Source of the DNA: Hedera helix | Lineage: Eukaryota; Streptophyta; Magnoliopsida; Apiales; Araliaceae | DNA length: 64,000 bases | Direction of reading: 5' to 3' | Assembly: GCA_947179155.2 (NCBI GenBank) | Contig: OX359264.1 | Location: 44,696,202 to 44,760,201, forward strand | In this document: positions 43,794 to 55,149 of the stretch, piece after piece | Numbering within the stretch: position 1 is the stretch's first letter | Layout: each line of letters begins with the position of its first letter | Notes under the pieces: generated by a model | The model's input: the letters and a program-made list of their open reading frames with translations, nothing else | Database searches by the model: none | Told to the model about the DNA's origin: nothing | Made by a program: the position numbers and the translations under genes

Positions 43794-46713
43794 TTCTTCC
43801 CCCCTTAACAGGATTCCGTCCTCGGAATCATAATTGTCGTAATAATCATACGTATTTTATTTATAGTACCTTGCAATATCTTTATCTTGATGAATCACAA
43901 CTATTTTCATAATAGCATATCTTACCTCTTTAAATCCTTAACTTACATGGATAATTCTAATAAAAATCATAACTGTCAGAATATTCAATTCTTAACTCAA
44001 CATTATATTTCATAATTCTCTAAAAATTTTATGAATAACACTTTAATTCATTTCTCGATATACTTATCAAGATTATTTCTCATTCTCCGAAAACTTTCAT
44101 TTCTTTAATCATACTTATCCTTACACAATCCACTTACGACATTCTTATATCGCACATCATTCATACTCTGCACATTCATCTTTCTTTTCTTAGTTCATAT
44201 AATTCTTCTTCATATTTCATAATTCATTTCTTAACACCTTCTATCATTCAACACTAGGTTTTAAATGCTAACATTTACTTAATTTTATCATAATCTTTAT
44301 TTGGAATTATTTTTAAAATCCTGGGTGTCACATTCACCCCTTCTTCATAAAATTTCGTCCTCGAAATTTCAATGTATTGATATTTCATTCATTTGTAACC
44401 ATTACAATTTCTTTTTACTTATTCCATATATCTTTCTTTCATTCCGTCTTCGTAATCATTACACACTGTTATTTCTAATCCATCACATTTCATAATTTCT
44501 TTACTTCACAATTATTACCTTCATTATCCCTCACAATTTAAAATACTACCCCATCCTACCATCCAATCTTCATAGGAATAGAAGAAATCAAAATTTTTAT
44601 TTTGAAAAACTTTCATGATATGCTGAATGAACATTTATCCCGGTTTACAGTACTTCGCTCCCCGAGTACTTCATACTGCAAACCCTGACAGTGGATCAAT
44701 CTGTCATTAAAGTGATGGATGTTTCACCATACATTGGCACGCCAGATGATCAATCTGCAATGCCTGTGTCTTGCTATGCCAGGTGACCATTTGATCAACC
44801 TGCAATAGTCTTAATCTTTTTGTTCATCTCAGCCTTAAAATTCATTCAAAAGTAATTTGATTAGTTATAACTTTCAAATAATACGAATTCAATATTTTAC
44901 AAAATTTGTCTAGCTGAATCAATAGCTCAGACTTATATTTCTTCAATGCTTGTCTAGCTAGGTCAATTAGCATAGACTTTCTTTTAACACTTTATAATCC
45001 GCAGAAATTTTTAAAACATTCATCATGTCAAAACTTTTCAAAATATCAAGCTGAGTCAAATGGCATTGACTTATAGTTCTGACATACCTTCATAAATCAA
45101 AATCATTTATGACTTCATGTTACCGCATCATCTTGACAGTCCGTTGAGAATTTCATCGTTAATAATTCCTACACCATAAACCATACTTTATGGTGTTGAA
45201 TCATCTTATGACGAAATAGTACCGCACCGTCTCAACAACACGTTGAGCATTCCGTCATTCATCACATCTGCACCGGGCTAAAAGGTGCGTGGATGATTCT
45301 TTTGAAATACATTTTGATGTAAAAATATTTTTGTCTAGCCGAGACAAGTAGCATAGACACTTTTTAGATCGCTAAAAAAATTTCATTTATATTTCTCAAA
45401 GCACATACGTGCCAAATCAACTTGAGGCCAAAATTTTTGAAATCTAGCAAAGCTAGAAGAGTGGGAATATCCTAAATTCCTTAACATTTACCTTCAATTT
45501 CTTTACTTAAATATTTAATTTATTGCTAGGACTATTTTCATTTATCATATTAAAATTTCTAACTACTCCAACTTTCTATAGCCCCCGTATAGTTCATCAA
45601 ACTTGCCACACATTATGAGTCCAGGAACTTACCACAAAAATACGAGTTTTAAAGCTTATCCTAGCAATATGTAGTCTAAGAACAAATCAAAGACTATCCA
45701 TATGCTGAGGGGCTCAAACATACCATACGATTATGAGTCATGGACTTACCACATGCATGAGTTTTAAGAACTCGTGCCTAAACTTAATATTATTTACCTA
45801 TCAGAAACTCTTAGCGCGACTCTAACATTTCAATGATTATCACATAGTAATTAAGTGAACACAAATCCCCCGCCCATACAAAGGATTGTGCAACTCAGTC
45901 ACCACATGAGTCCTCAATTGAAATTTCGTACCCAAGCTTTTTTCCCCCTTAACATAACATTTCTCATCATTCATGTCTCATCATTCCCTGAATTCTTCTT
46001 GTATTATTTCATAGTACCATATCTCTTTATAGCATCAAGCTATACCTTGTTGACCATTGACTGGTCTTTCTATTATTTCATATTCTCATTTGATCCCATC
46101 CTGATTTTGCTTTACAATCCATTCCTTACTCGCTTTCCTTATCTCGTGATCGTATCGTAGTACGATCCTCTCATTGTTCCTGATCATATTATGATCTCTT
46201 TTTATACATTTTGGATTACCTTGTCATCTTTATTGTTAAAATCAGGTGTCCCCTGATTTTCTTTGAGATTCATCTTTGAATCATTTCAAATATTCTTTCA
46301 GATATGGTCTTAATTGAACTTATAAGTTTTCTTAATTCGTTTCATTCAAATCCTTCTTAACATCTTTATCTCTTCCTCATAATCTTATATCTTTCATATT
46401 TCCTTTACTTTAACCCATATTAGAGAACTGTATCTCTTACTTATATCTTTCTTTTTCAATTCCCCCCGTGTTCATCAAACTTATCACGTATTTGGACTCA
46501 GGAACTTACCATAATCATAATGTTGAGGAGCTTGTCCTAGTCAGGCCATAGTCGCCCATTCGCTAAAGGGGCTCCACCATATAATCATGAGTCATGAGTT
46601 TACCATACGCTTGAGTTTTCAGAACACTCAACTAACCATACTCTTTCTTACTTTAGGTTATAGCCTAAGGTATCATTTACCTAAGGGTTATAACCTCTAG
46701 CTCTGATACCAAC
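43794..46713 (-). other. Internal region of the young element, non-coding
   Basis: No gag or pol motif in any frame. A second polypurine-like box and LTR-start-like junction lie at 44326-44375. Repeated phrases include TTGTCTAGC...CATAGAC units (44905-45355), GATCAATCTGCAATGCC-like units (44690-44815), two related blocks CATCAAACTT...GAACTTACCA (45595-45640 and 46472-46515), and ATGAGTCATG..TTACCA (45735 and 46588). The function is unknown; it may be sequence kept for packaging. Confidence 0.75.
46701..46712 (-). other. Primer-binding site of the young element
   Basis: TTGGTATCAGAG on the minus strand, the initiator-methionine tRNA complement, directly inside the 5' LTR. Confidence 0.9.
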
Positions 46714-49700
46714 TGTAACGACCCTGAAATTCGACCCACTTTATTCCCTTAAATCTTGTATTTAATAAACATTATTTTCATTACGTCCAAATTTCGGTCC
46801 GTTAATAAATCTTTCATCACCTAAATTAATCCATTATTTAATATCAATATCATCAATTACCAAATTTTCGGTATAAATTTTTCTTTTTCTTTTAATCATT
46901 GCATTAAGATATTTGGATATTTAAAATCCTTACATTTCGATCATAGTCTCATGGATCGCAACCTTTAATTTTTCTTTCTCTTTCTTTGTACCAATATCTT
47001 AAATCTCATCATTCCAAATTTAATATCCTTTCATATCCGTATAACTATTCATTGATTTAAAATTTACAGTTATTTATTTTCATACAAATATTCCTTGTTG
47101 CGTCATTCATAATCAAACATATAATAATTTCTATCGTAACATCTATCTGGTACAATCATAGTTCAAAATTTAACTTTTCTTATTCTGTCTGGATTCGACA
47201 TATATGTACATATGAAACATCATTATAAACTTAACACATGTATCCACATTGAATGGAAAATATAACAAAACGTTTCCCACCTTCTAGACAATTCATCTTT
47301 AACAATTAATCCGATATTCTTGAATTTCATTTCTTTCCTGCAAAAATGTTTATTAAGCAAGTAATGAGCACAACGGCTCAGCAAGTTCAACAGTTATACT
47401 TCACGTAGCACATACCTTATCATGCTTGGTGTGTGTCATGCATCATGTGCTTGTGCTTCTACTATAGCAATATATCTCATATATATTCATATCGTTGCAC
47501 AAAGTACACATTGTGGTCATATTAATCACGTATCACGTAGCACATAATTTGTATGTATTTAAACAAGAATTGCATATCATAATAGTTCAACATTTAACAT
47601 AAAAGGGACTGAAGAACTTGCCTGACGTCCAGTTATTTAATTGCTAGCTCAAAACCCTTTCTCGATCAACCTATTATCATAATATAATCAAATAATAATT
47701 ATTTAACTCCTTATGATATTAATTTAATTAATTAATATCATCTCTAGGCCAATTATTAATTTATATGGCCAATTATATTAACCTCGTTCCTTAAAATATT
47801 CGTTTAACTTAATATCCAATACCTCTAATACGGACAACCTGGCTCACCGGATAATTTCTAGCATATTTGGTTGTCCAGATTTTCATTTAATCATTTTTTA
47901 ACCTTTAAATTCATTAGATTAATATTTAGAATATTTAAATATTAATCTCCAATATTTAATATTTTTACAAAAATATTAAATTTAATGCCCAAACATCATT
48001 TCTATATTTTTAGTATTTTTCTATAATTTTCTATGATTTTTAAATAATTTTTAAACATTTATTTCAATTAAAAACTAATTCTGGGGGCAATTTGGTAATT
48101 TCCGCAGCTAAAGGGACATATCCGGAATTTTTCGGAAAGTCCAGGGGCACTTCCGTCATTTCAGCGCCCCTAGGGACATATTCGGTATTTTTCAGAAAGG
48201 CTGAGGACATTTTTGTAATTACCGCAACGTTAGGGACACGCTCGGTATTATCTAAGAAGACCAGGGGTACGCTGGTAATTTCCAGCCGTGCCGGTCGCTC
48301 GCGCAATGCGCGGCGACTGTTCTGCCGACGTCCAAAACGGCGTCGTTTCACAGCCGGTTCTCGACCCTCCGCGCATTGCGCGGCCCCTTTCTTCCGCAAC
48401 CCCAAAACGGCGTCGTTTTGAGCCCGCGTTTCTGAATTCAGCAGCCGCGCATTGCGCGGAATTGCCCAGAAAATTTTTCTTCCCAGTTCCGAAACAGTAG
48501 CCACCTTTCTCCAAAAATTAATCATTTTTCTCACAAATTTCCACCACAAAATCATTCCAAAAATTATATTACTCATAAATATACATCCAAAAATTATTGG
48601 ATATAATTATTTTAATTATTTACTAAATTTTCCACACAATTTATTTACCACCACAACATCTAAAATAATTCAAATTAATATTCTTTATACCTTCTTTGAA
48701 GCTTGAACTCCACTTCTTGGCACCAAAAATTCTCCCTTTCTTGATGGCCAGGTGGTTCGGCTGGTTCGGAGTGGCGGAGATGGTGCTTGGATGATAAGAG
48801 AAGAGAGAAAAAATGTTTGCATGTGTTTTTTGTTTTTTTTTTTTTTTTTTTTCCTTCTTTCTTTTCTCTCTTTATTTCTTTTTCTTTCCTTTATATAAGC
48901 AAGTTATCAACCAATTTGGATAAAAAATCCCACCGCCTTTCTTGCTTCTCGAATTTTCCAACCGGATTATCAAAAATAACATGCAACTTAATTATTTTAA
49001 ATACATTACGTAATTATATCGTGTAATAAATATTTTATATTATATATATAAAATATTTATTTTAATTCTCTAAAAATCATAACATGATTTATGAGTCATA
49101 TTAATACCTTTATCGGTATTTTATTTGATAAATTTTGTACACGCATAACGACATGCATGTAATTATATAAGGTAATTTATACCTCCAAAAATCATAAAAT
49201 AATTCACATGACTTATAAAAATTATTTTTCCTAATTTATCACTCCGTTACTCGGACAACATGTTACATTAACATGTTCACGTTTCCAAAATATTATCTTT
49301 CATAAAAGTCATAATAATTCCAATATGCATAAATATAATTTTTAATAACTTAAAACATTCCTTTTTCTTATTTATTATTCAATTTCTTTAATATTTACCA
49401 TAATTTCTTTATATATAAATTATATAACTTAATATTATATAATTTATATATTTACATTCTCCTTTCTTAAATAATTTCTTAATTTCCTCCAACCTTATTT
49501 CATTTAATCACCTTATATAAATTACATAATTATTCTTATATAATTTATATAATTATTATTTTCTTCATACCATATTTTAATTTCCTTATATAAATTATAC
49601 AATTATTATTATATAATTTATATAATTACATTTCTTCTCAATTAATTTCTAATTTCCCACCATAATTCTTAATTAATCTAAAATCAATAATTCAATTTCC

Positions 49701-50144
49701 ACTAATTTCCTCATTACCTTTTCATTTAACTTTGGATTAATTTAATTATTAATCCCTTAATTTTCATAATTAATAACATTTATAATAACCACAATTAAAC
49801 ATAACACATATAAATACAAATGTATATATATTCATATCTAATAACATTATTTAAATAATAATTCCTGCACCTTTACTATAATTTTATTGTACAATTTATT
49901 GTACCATTACATAAAATTTCTCTTATTTTTCATAAATTGTTTTTAAACAATTTATTTACTTTTCAATTAATTTAATTCAACATACCATTCATCATAATCT
50001 CTGTACAGATTTAATTTACTAATTAAATCTTATCTCATACATTAAATCACATAAAATAATAATTAATTTAACAATCTTGATAATTTTATCAATTAAATTC
50101 TCGTTTAATATTATTAAGAAATTCTGAAAATTCGGATCCTCACA
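46714..50144 (-). repeat. 5' LTR of the young element
   Basis: 3431 bp and nearly identical to 40364-43793. It has the same TATA-like box, palindrome block (48300-48459) and 60-bp repeats (48080-48289). Confidence 0.95.
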
Positions 50145-50537
50145 TTTTTTTTCCCTTTAGAAGACATACCGCATAACTATTATCCTGTATGTGAAAAAAC
50201 AAAAAAATTAAGAGGTACCGCATAACAATTGTGCGGTACCCCCTAAATTTATTTTTTTTAAATTTACTTACCACATAACTATTATGCAGTATATAAAGAA
50301 AAAAAATTATGGGGTACTCATAACAGTTGTGCAATACCCCTAATTATTTTTTTTATTATTATTTTTTTTTTGCTTTTAAGGGGTATTATGGATATTTTTT
50401 TGTGAATCATATATCGCATAATAATTGTGTGGTAGTGCTAGTAATTGTTATGCGGTATGTTTATATCTAAGTCATTGGATCTGACAACGGACGGATAAAA
50501 TTGAGTTGGACGAAAAATGGCTCCCACTGGATCACTA

Positions 50538-50540
<3 letters not shown>

Positions 50541-50578
<38 letters not shown>
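50541..50578. repeat. (TA)n tract right of the fold-back element
   Basis: About nineteen AT units; counterpart of the shorter tract at 38896-38912. Confidence 0.9.
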
Positions 50579-50581
<3 letters not shown>

Positions 50582-51390
50582 CAATTTAATAATTAGTTTT
50601 TATTATCATAAAAAAATATTTTTAAAATATGTCATTTTACTTTTAAAAAATAGAAACTAACACTTTTAAATATAAAATTAAAATTGAAATAAATTTATTT
50701 AATTTTAATTAATGTATATTTACTATTATAAAGTGTAAAATGTCTAAAATATATCATTTAACAAGAAAATTATATATTACAAGAACAAAATTATACTTAT
50801 TAGTTTGTTATAAATATTTTATTTTTAAAACTTATGTGTGAGAATAAGAGTAGATGATAAACTTTCATTAAAAATTTGGTTAATTTGATACTTTCTCTAA
50901 GATGCTTAAATTTTAATTGATTTTTATGATCAATGATGGATAATAACGTGTTTGACAAACTTTAAATGGTGATGAATAAATTGTTTATCAGGTAATTGGG
51001 AAACGAATTTGGATATCTAAATATTCGAACAATTTGTTCTTTCAAATAAAATAAATGAAAATGGATATTATCTGTATTTGGATATTATTTTGAATATCGA
51101 ATATAGATGATATTTTTAAAATACATCGAATATCAGATACGAATACAGATAGAGTATTAATTTTCTGAATACGGATACGGATACCACTATATCTGAATCC
51201 GTATTTACCGTTTACTAACACAACGGTTACTCATGAATAACATATTTCCATATTTTATGAGAATAGATCATTTATTAACTTAAAATTTGTTGATTAAAGA
51301 ATATTTATCAAATAATTAAACAATTAACTTATTTTGAAAATCCCATTTCTAATCCTCAAGTGAAAACTCTTAGTTCTGAATTAAGTGAGC
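50579..51390. other. AT-rich intergenic sequence
   Basis: No gene. At about 51020-51225 there is a CGAATATC/GATACGGATACC degenerate repeat similar to 38661-38895. Confidence 0.5.
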
Positions 51391-51619
51391 TTGTGAAAAG
51401 ATATTGTAGTAAATAAAGCAGTTGTGACAATTATTGCAGATATAACAGTCAATATGAAAGCAGTAAAGAGACACATAGATTTTTAAAAGATTCGGAGCCT
51501 AAAATACACTTAATCTTCTCTTCCACTACGATGAGCAGGGAAGATTCACTAACTATATAGGTTACAAAAATCAATGGTTCACTCATAACCGGCTACAACA
51601 CACTAAATCATTTAAAAAC

Positions 51620-51800
51620 AACAAAGACACTCAGTCTTCTCCAAGTCACTAAGACCTTCTCTCTAAGACACTAAGTCTTCTCAAGGTCAGCAAGTGCTTA
51701 TCTCCAAGACATTAGGTCTTCTCCAAGTCACTAAGACCTTATCTCACTAAGAGGTTTGATTCACTAAGAATCAATGCAAGTTACTCAGACTTGTCTTTCT
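51620..51800. repeat. CACTAAG-TCTTCTC short tandem repeats
   Basis: Eight or more imperfect copies of (A)AG(A/T)CACTAAG(A/T)C(C)TTCTC within 180 bp. Confidence 0.75.
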
Positions 51801-52495
51801 AAAGATCACTAAGATCTGGATGATGTTGATTAATGGATGGTTGTGTTAAGGTGCTGTTAAGCAGGGTTATGAATATCTCTCTGAAGGACTTAGCAGCTGA
51901 ACGATTTCTCTGTGAACTTTGGAACACTTGAATTTCTCTCTTCTTCTTTTTGGCCCTTTGATATTCAAAATCATTTTTTTCATTCTCTTCGTTTTCGTCG
52001 TTGGAGTTTGGAGTAGTAATCCTTTTATATGCATCCTTGGAATTCTTCTCGTTTAAAAATTACCGTTGCTCCATTCTTCCTAAGGCACTTGTCATCGTAT
52101 GATTATTCTTGCTCTGCAAGTTTATTGGATAGACCACTTGTTGTCTCTATCAGCCGTACTATATTTACTGCAATGGTAGACACGTGTCCTTTGTATCTGC
52201 TAAAATAGTCGTTCTTGGATACGACTCTGAAATCAATTTTTATCCCTTTTGCTAGCACATACATTTATCTTCAGGACAATATTTAAAAGAGACATTCTAA
52301 TCATTTATTGTGGATCTACAATTGTCATATTAGTCTTTTCACGCTGTGATATAAGTAGTACTTATTTAACTCTACGATCTAAACTCTATGGTATAGCACT
52401 GTTGTAACTCGTTAATTTAAATTTTACGATACAGTGCTAACAAAGCCCTACTATTTGAAGTAGCTCAATTATATGATGTTAGCTCTATGATCCTA

Positions 52496-52650
52496 CTTCT
52501 TTACTTTACGATCTTGAGCTTTATAATTTTACTCTACGATCTTGAGCTTTTTAACTTTACTCTACGATCTTGAGTTTCTTGACTGTAGTCTACAATTTTG
52601 AGCTATTTAACTTTACTCTATGATTTTGAGCTTCTTGACTTTACTCTACA
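52496..52650. repeat. TTTACTCTACGATCTTGAGC tandem repeats
   Basis: Four to five units of about 33-36 bp. Single TCTACGAT or ATCGTAGA copies continue to about 54900, suggesting related LTR debris. Confidence 0.8.
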
Positions 52651-53409
52651 TGGCCACTTTGTTGATTCTCTTTTATTGGACGATCTTTACGATCTTTCTT
52701 CCCTCCTATTTTGGTCTTGTTTTCTTTTTAAATTTTGTGAAGACCAAGTTCTTATGCTCTACGATTCTGAAGTTTCTACAGATACTATGCATTTTCGTGT
52801 TCCACGATCCTTGAGTTATGTATTCTGCTCTAACTATCTTTTTCAGATACTTTGTTATTCAACAATATTTATCATTATATGAACTTGTCTTTATTCTACA
52901 ATCTTTGTCATTTTTATGATCTTAAAATGTCTGTTCAATCTACTCAATGATTCTTCTTTCTTTGAAGTTCCTCTTGATTGTCACTATATATTTTTCATTC
53001 TACGTGCTATGATCTCAGAGTGGCTATTTATTCTGCTCTGTGTCTTTTTGACTTCTTCATTTGACTCTCCAAATTGTTTTGCTCAGCGATTTTTCTTTAA
53101 TCCTTAACTTTATTTTGCGACCTTGTAGTATGTTCGACGATTCAACTTGATGATTTGGTTAGACTTTTTCAGTTTACTCTGCGATCTCAGAGTGGATAGA
53201 CCTTTTACTCTATGATTTTGTCTAGTCTATTACAAGCTCTATTTCTACGATTTAGATCAACCTACCAAGTTTGATCCCTAAATTTTTTTACAAAAGATTT
53301 ACAACATATTTTCATTCAAAAGGATTGTACAAAATTACTTGCTCATTATAGATATACATTAATATATGTCATCATTAGATCAAAAGCATTCAACTCAAGT
53401 GCACTAACA

Positions 53410-53959
53410 ATCTCCCTTTATTTGATGATGACAAAATAAGTAATTTCAATAATCTTTAATTACTCTAATGCAAGACAATACATAGTTTAAACATTTCCTA
53501 GATACAGCGAAAAACAATGTTGCTTGAGTAACAAAATATGAATTTATTGATGATTAAGAGAATTTACAAAAGAATTACTGTTTACAAATAAAATTTACAA
53601 CACTTGTTCATAAAAGATAAAAACTTATCTCCTGTTAGGCCTGGGCTTGGATTGTCTTCCGAAAGGAAGATATCTCTTATAAATTTTGCTTCGATCTTTT
53701 CTCCCCCCTTTTGTCAATATCACCTAGAGCTAAGTATCCTTCTGGATAAGGTCTTCTGTGGTAAGGCTTGAATCGTCTGAGGTCTTCTGTGATAAAGGGT
53801 AGTTTATGTATGATATCATTGGCACAACTGCGTAATTTATGTATGATATCATTGGTTTAAACCTCCCTCTTAACCGAGGACTTCCCCTCATCAGTAAACC
53901 TATCTTGAGGTTAGATAGTTACTCCCCTTCAACGGTTGAACTATCTTGAGAAAAAACAT
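53410..53959. other. Retroelement debris, no gene seen
   Basis: Follows the putative polypurine tract. TTTATGTATGATATCATTGG occurs twice (53804 and 53837). Confidence 0.45.
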
Positions 53960-54361
53960 TTATGCTTGTTCCAGTCCCGCTGATTGCTTTGCTAGATTAT
54001 CGAGATAGTAGTTTAGATGCATTGTCATGGGGAAATACCCTTTCTTTGATAGTTGGTGGACAATATAACATCTTATATCTTGGGAAGGATCATGAACTAG
54101 ATCGATTAGTTCAAATATTACGACGATGTGATTTTTGAATTTCACGATCGTGAAATAAATATTGGCATCTCCTTCAAAGATGTGATTTGGTTCACTTACT
54201 GCAAGAATCATTTTGATACCTTTGACATTTGTCCTTCGTTCTCCAGATTCGTCAAAAATTGCTTGACTTTTGGTTTCCTCATAGATCAGCAATATCAGAC
54301 ATGCTTTGCGAATGAGAGATTTTCTTTTTTTATAGAATTGTACATCAATTTTATAAATCAT
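53960..54361 (-). CDS. Unrecognised 133-codon ORF
   Basis: Minus ORF starting MIYKIDVQFYKKRKSLIRKA and ending NYYLDNLAKQSAGLEQA. I recognise no domain. The composition is less skewed than in neighbouring random ORFs, and the location between LTR-like sequences suggests a retroelement remnant rather than a host gene. No splice context or promoter is evident. An overlapping plus-strand ORF (54128-54394) is an equally weak candidate. Confidence 0.25.
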   Translation of the reverse strand: MIYKIDVQFYKKRKSLIRKACLILLIYEETKSQAIFDESGERRTNVKGIKMILAVSEPNHIFEGDANIYFTIVKFKNHIVVIFELIDLVHDPSQDIRCYIVHQLSKKGYFPMTMHLNYYLDNLAKQSAGLEQA

Positions 54362-55149
54362 ATCATGGCCCAGCTAGTTTTTAGAGATAGTTAGAGTTGA
54401 AGATATGATTTATAGTCTAGATTTGAAACTCAAAGAAAATTATGAGTCCTTTTCTGAGAGTACAGGTTTTTATCCCGAGAAAGATAAAAAGAAATTAATC
54501 TTTAAATAAAGGACTCTGTGTAAATAATAATTTTAACAGTAGATTAAACAGTAAAAATAAACAGTCAACATGCAAAATGAGTAAAGATGATTCCCTCTTT
54601 CAGAGGCTGAGTGGGACACGTGTTGATATATCATTAGTTGTTAGGCGGCGAAGTCAACTTGTTGCAGTTACGTCTAGCATTTCATCTGACTTTAACACAT
54701 TTTTGTCCTTTTACGCTCTCCACTCACTTTTACTTCCGTCCTTTGAGCTTTTTTACTAGATGATTTCCTTTGAGTAGTTCTCGTAGAGTAAAATTATAAG
54801 CTTTCAGCTTTCGTAGAGTAGCCTTTCACTGAGTGTCTACTTAACGATTAACATAGCTCTACGATCCATCACAAAATAATTCCACTCTACGATTTTCTCA
54901 CTTGCATAGTTAGTCTTACAAGGAAAAATATATAATAAACTTAAGTTTAACATGCCTAGTTCACTTATTAGCTTATTGAATCTGGATTCATATGAAAGTT
55001 TAGTAAACACATTTGCAGATCATCTATTGGGATATAATGTAGAGCAATATTACCATTTTGAACATGATCCTAATGAAATGATGCCTTATATCTATATGTT
55101 TAGTTCTCGAATTATATCTATATGTTTATTCGGAATTATTACTTTAATT
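54362..55149. other. AT-rich sequence with LTR-like debris
   Basis: TCTACGAT/TCGTAGAGT motifs at about 54780-54895 recall the array at 52496. Short ORFs (54577-54759, 54952-55152) have no known domain. Confidence 0.4.

Larger units (their letters stand above)
40364..50144 (-). mobile_element. Young non-autonomous LTR retrotransposon (LARD-like, chromovirus-type LTRs)
   Basis: LTRs at 40364-43793 and 46714-50144 are about 3.43 kb each and share the termini TGTAACGACC...GATCCTCACA. By eye they differ at about ten substitutions and two short indels, so insertion is recent. TTTTT flanks both ends (40359-40363, 50145-50149), a compatible but low-information duplication. Minus-strand TTGGTATCAGAG (46701-46712) is the primer-binding site and AAGGGGGGAAGAA (from 43807) the polypurine tract, so the element runs on the minus strand. 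The 2.9-kb internal region has no gag or pol; movement would need enzymes from a relative. It lies inside the NLR-carrying fold-back element. Confidence 0.93.
38911..50440. mobile_element. Fold-back/TIR element carrying NLR fragments, split by an LTR element
   Basis: The left end TAGTGCTACTGCACAATTGT at 38911 pairs in reverse complement with the right end at 50440 (TAGCACTACCACACAATTAT). The match continues for about 60 bp, with differences almost all transitions. Inside each end are further hairpin units built on ACCGCATAAYAGTTRTGCGGTA (about 39040-39185, 40275-40340, 50160-50350). Removing the nested element at 40364-50144 leaves about 1.75 kb. The left end abuts (TA)n; on the right (TA)n begins at 50541, about 100 bp beyond the inferred end, so the right boundary could lie there. 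No transposase is encoded; the cargo is the LRR fragment array. Confidence 0.65.
51391..53409 (-). mobile_element. Probable copia LTR (about 2 kb)
   Basis: Its right edge GTGCACTAACA ends at 53409, and the next bases on the minus strand read TTATTTTGTCATCATCAAAT then AAAGGGAGAT, a polypurine-like context often seen before copia 3' LTRs starting TGTTAGTGCAC. The left edge is estimated only. The LTR contains CACTAAGTCTTCTC-type repeats (about 51620-51800) and TCTACGATCTTGAG-type repeats (52496-52650). The ORFs at 52598-53107 are derived from this repeat-rich DNA. Confidence 0.45.
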
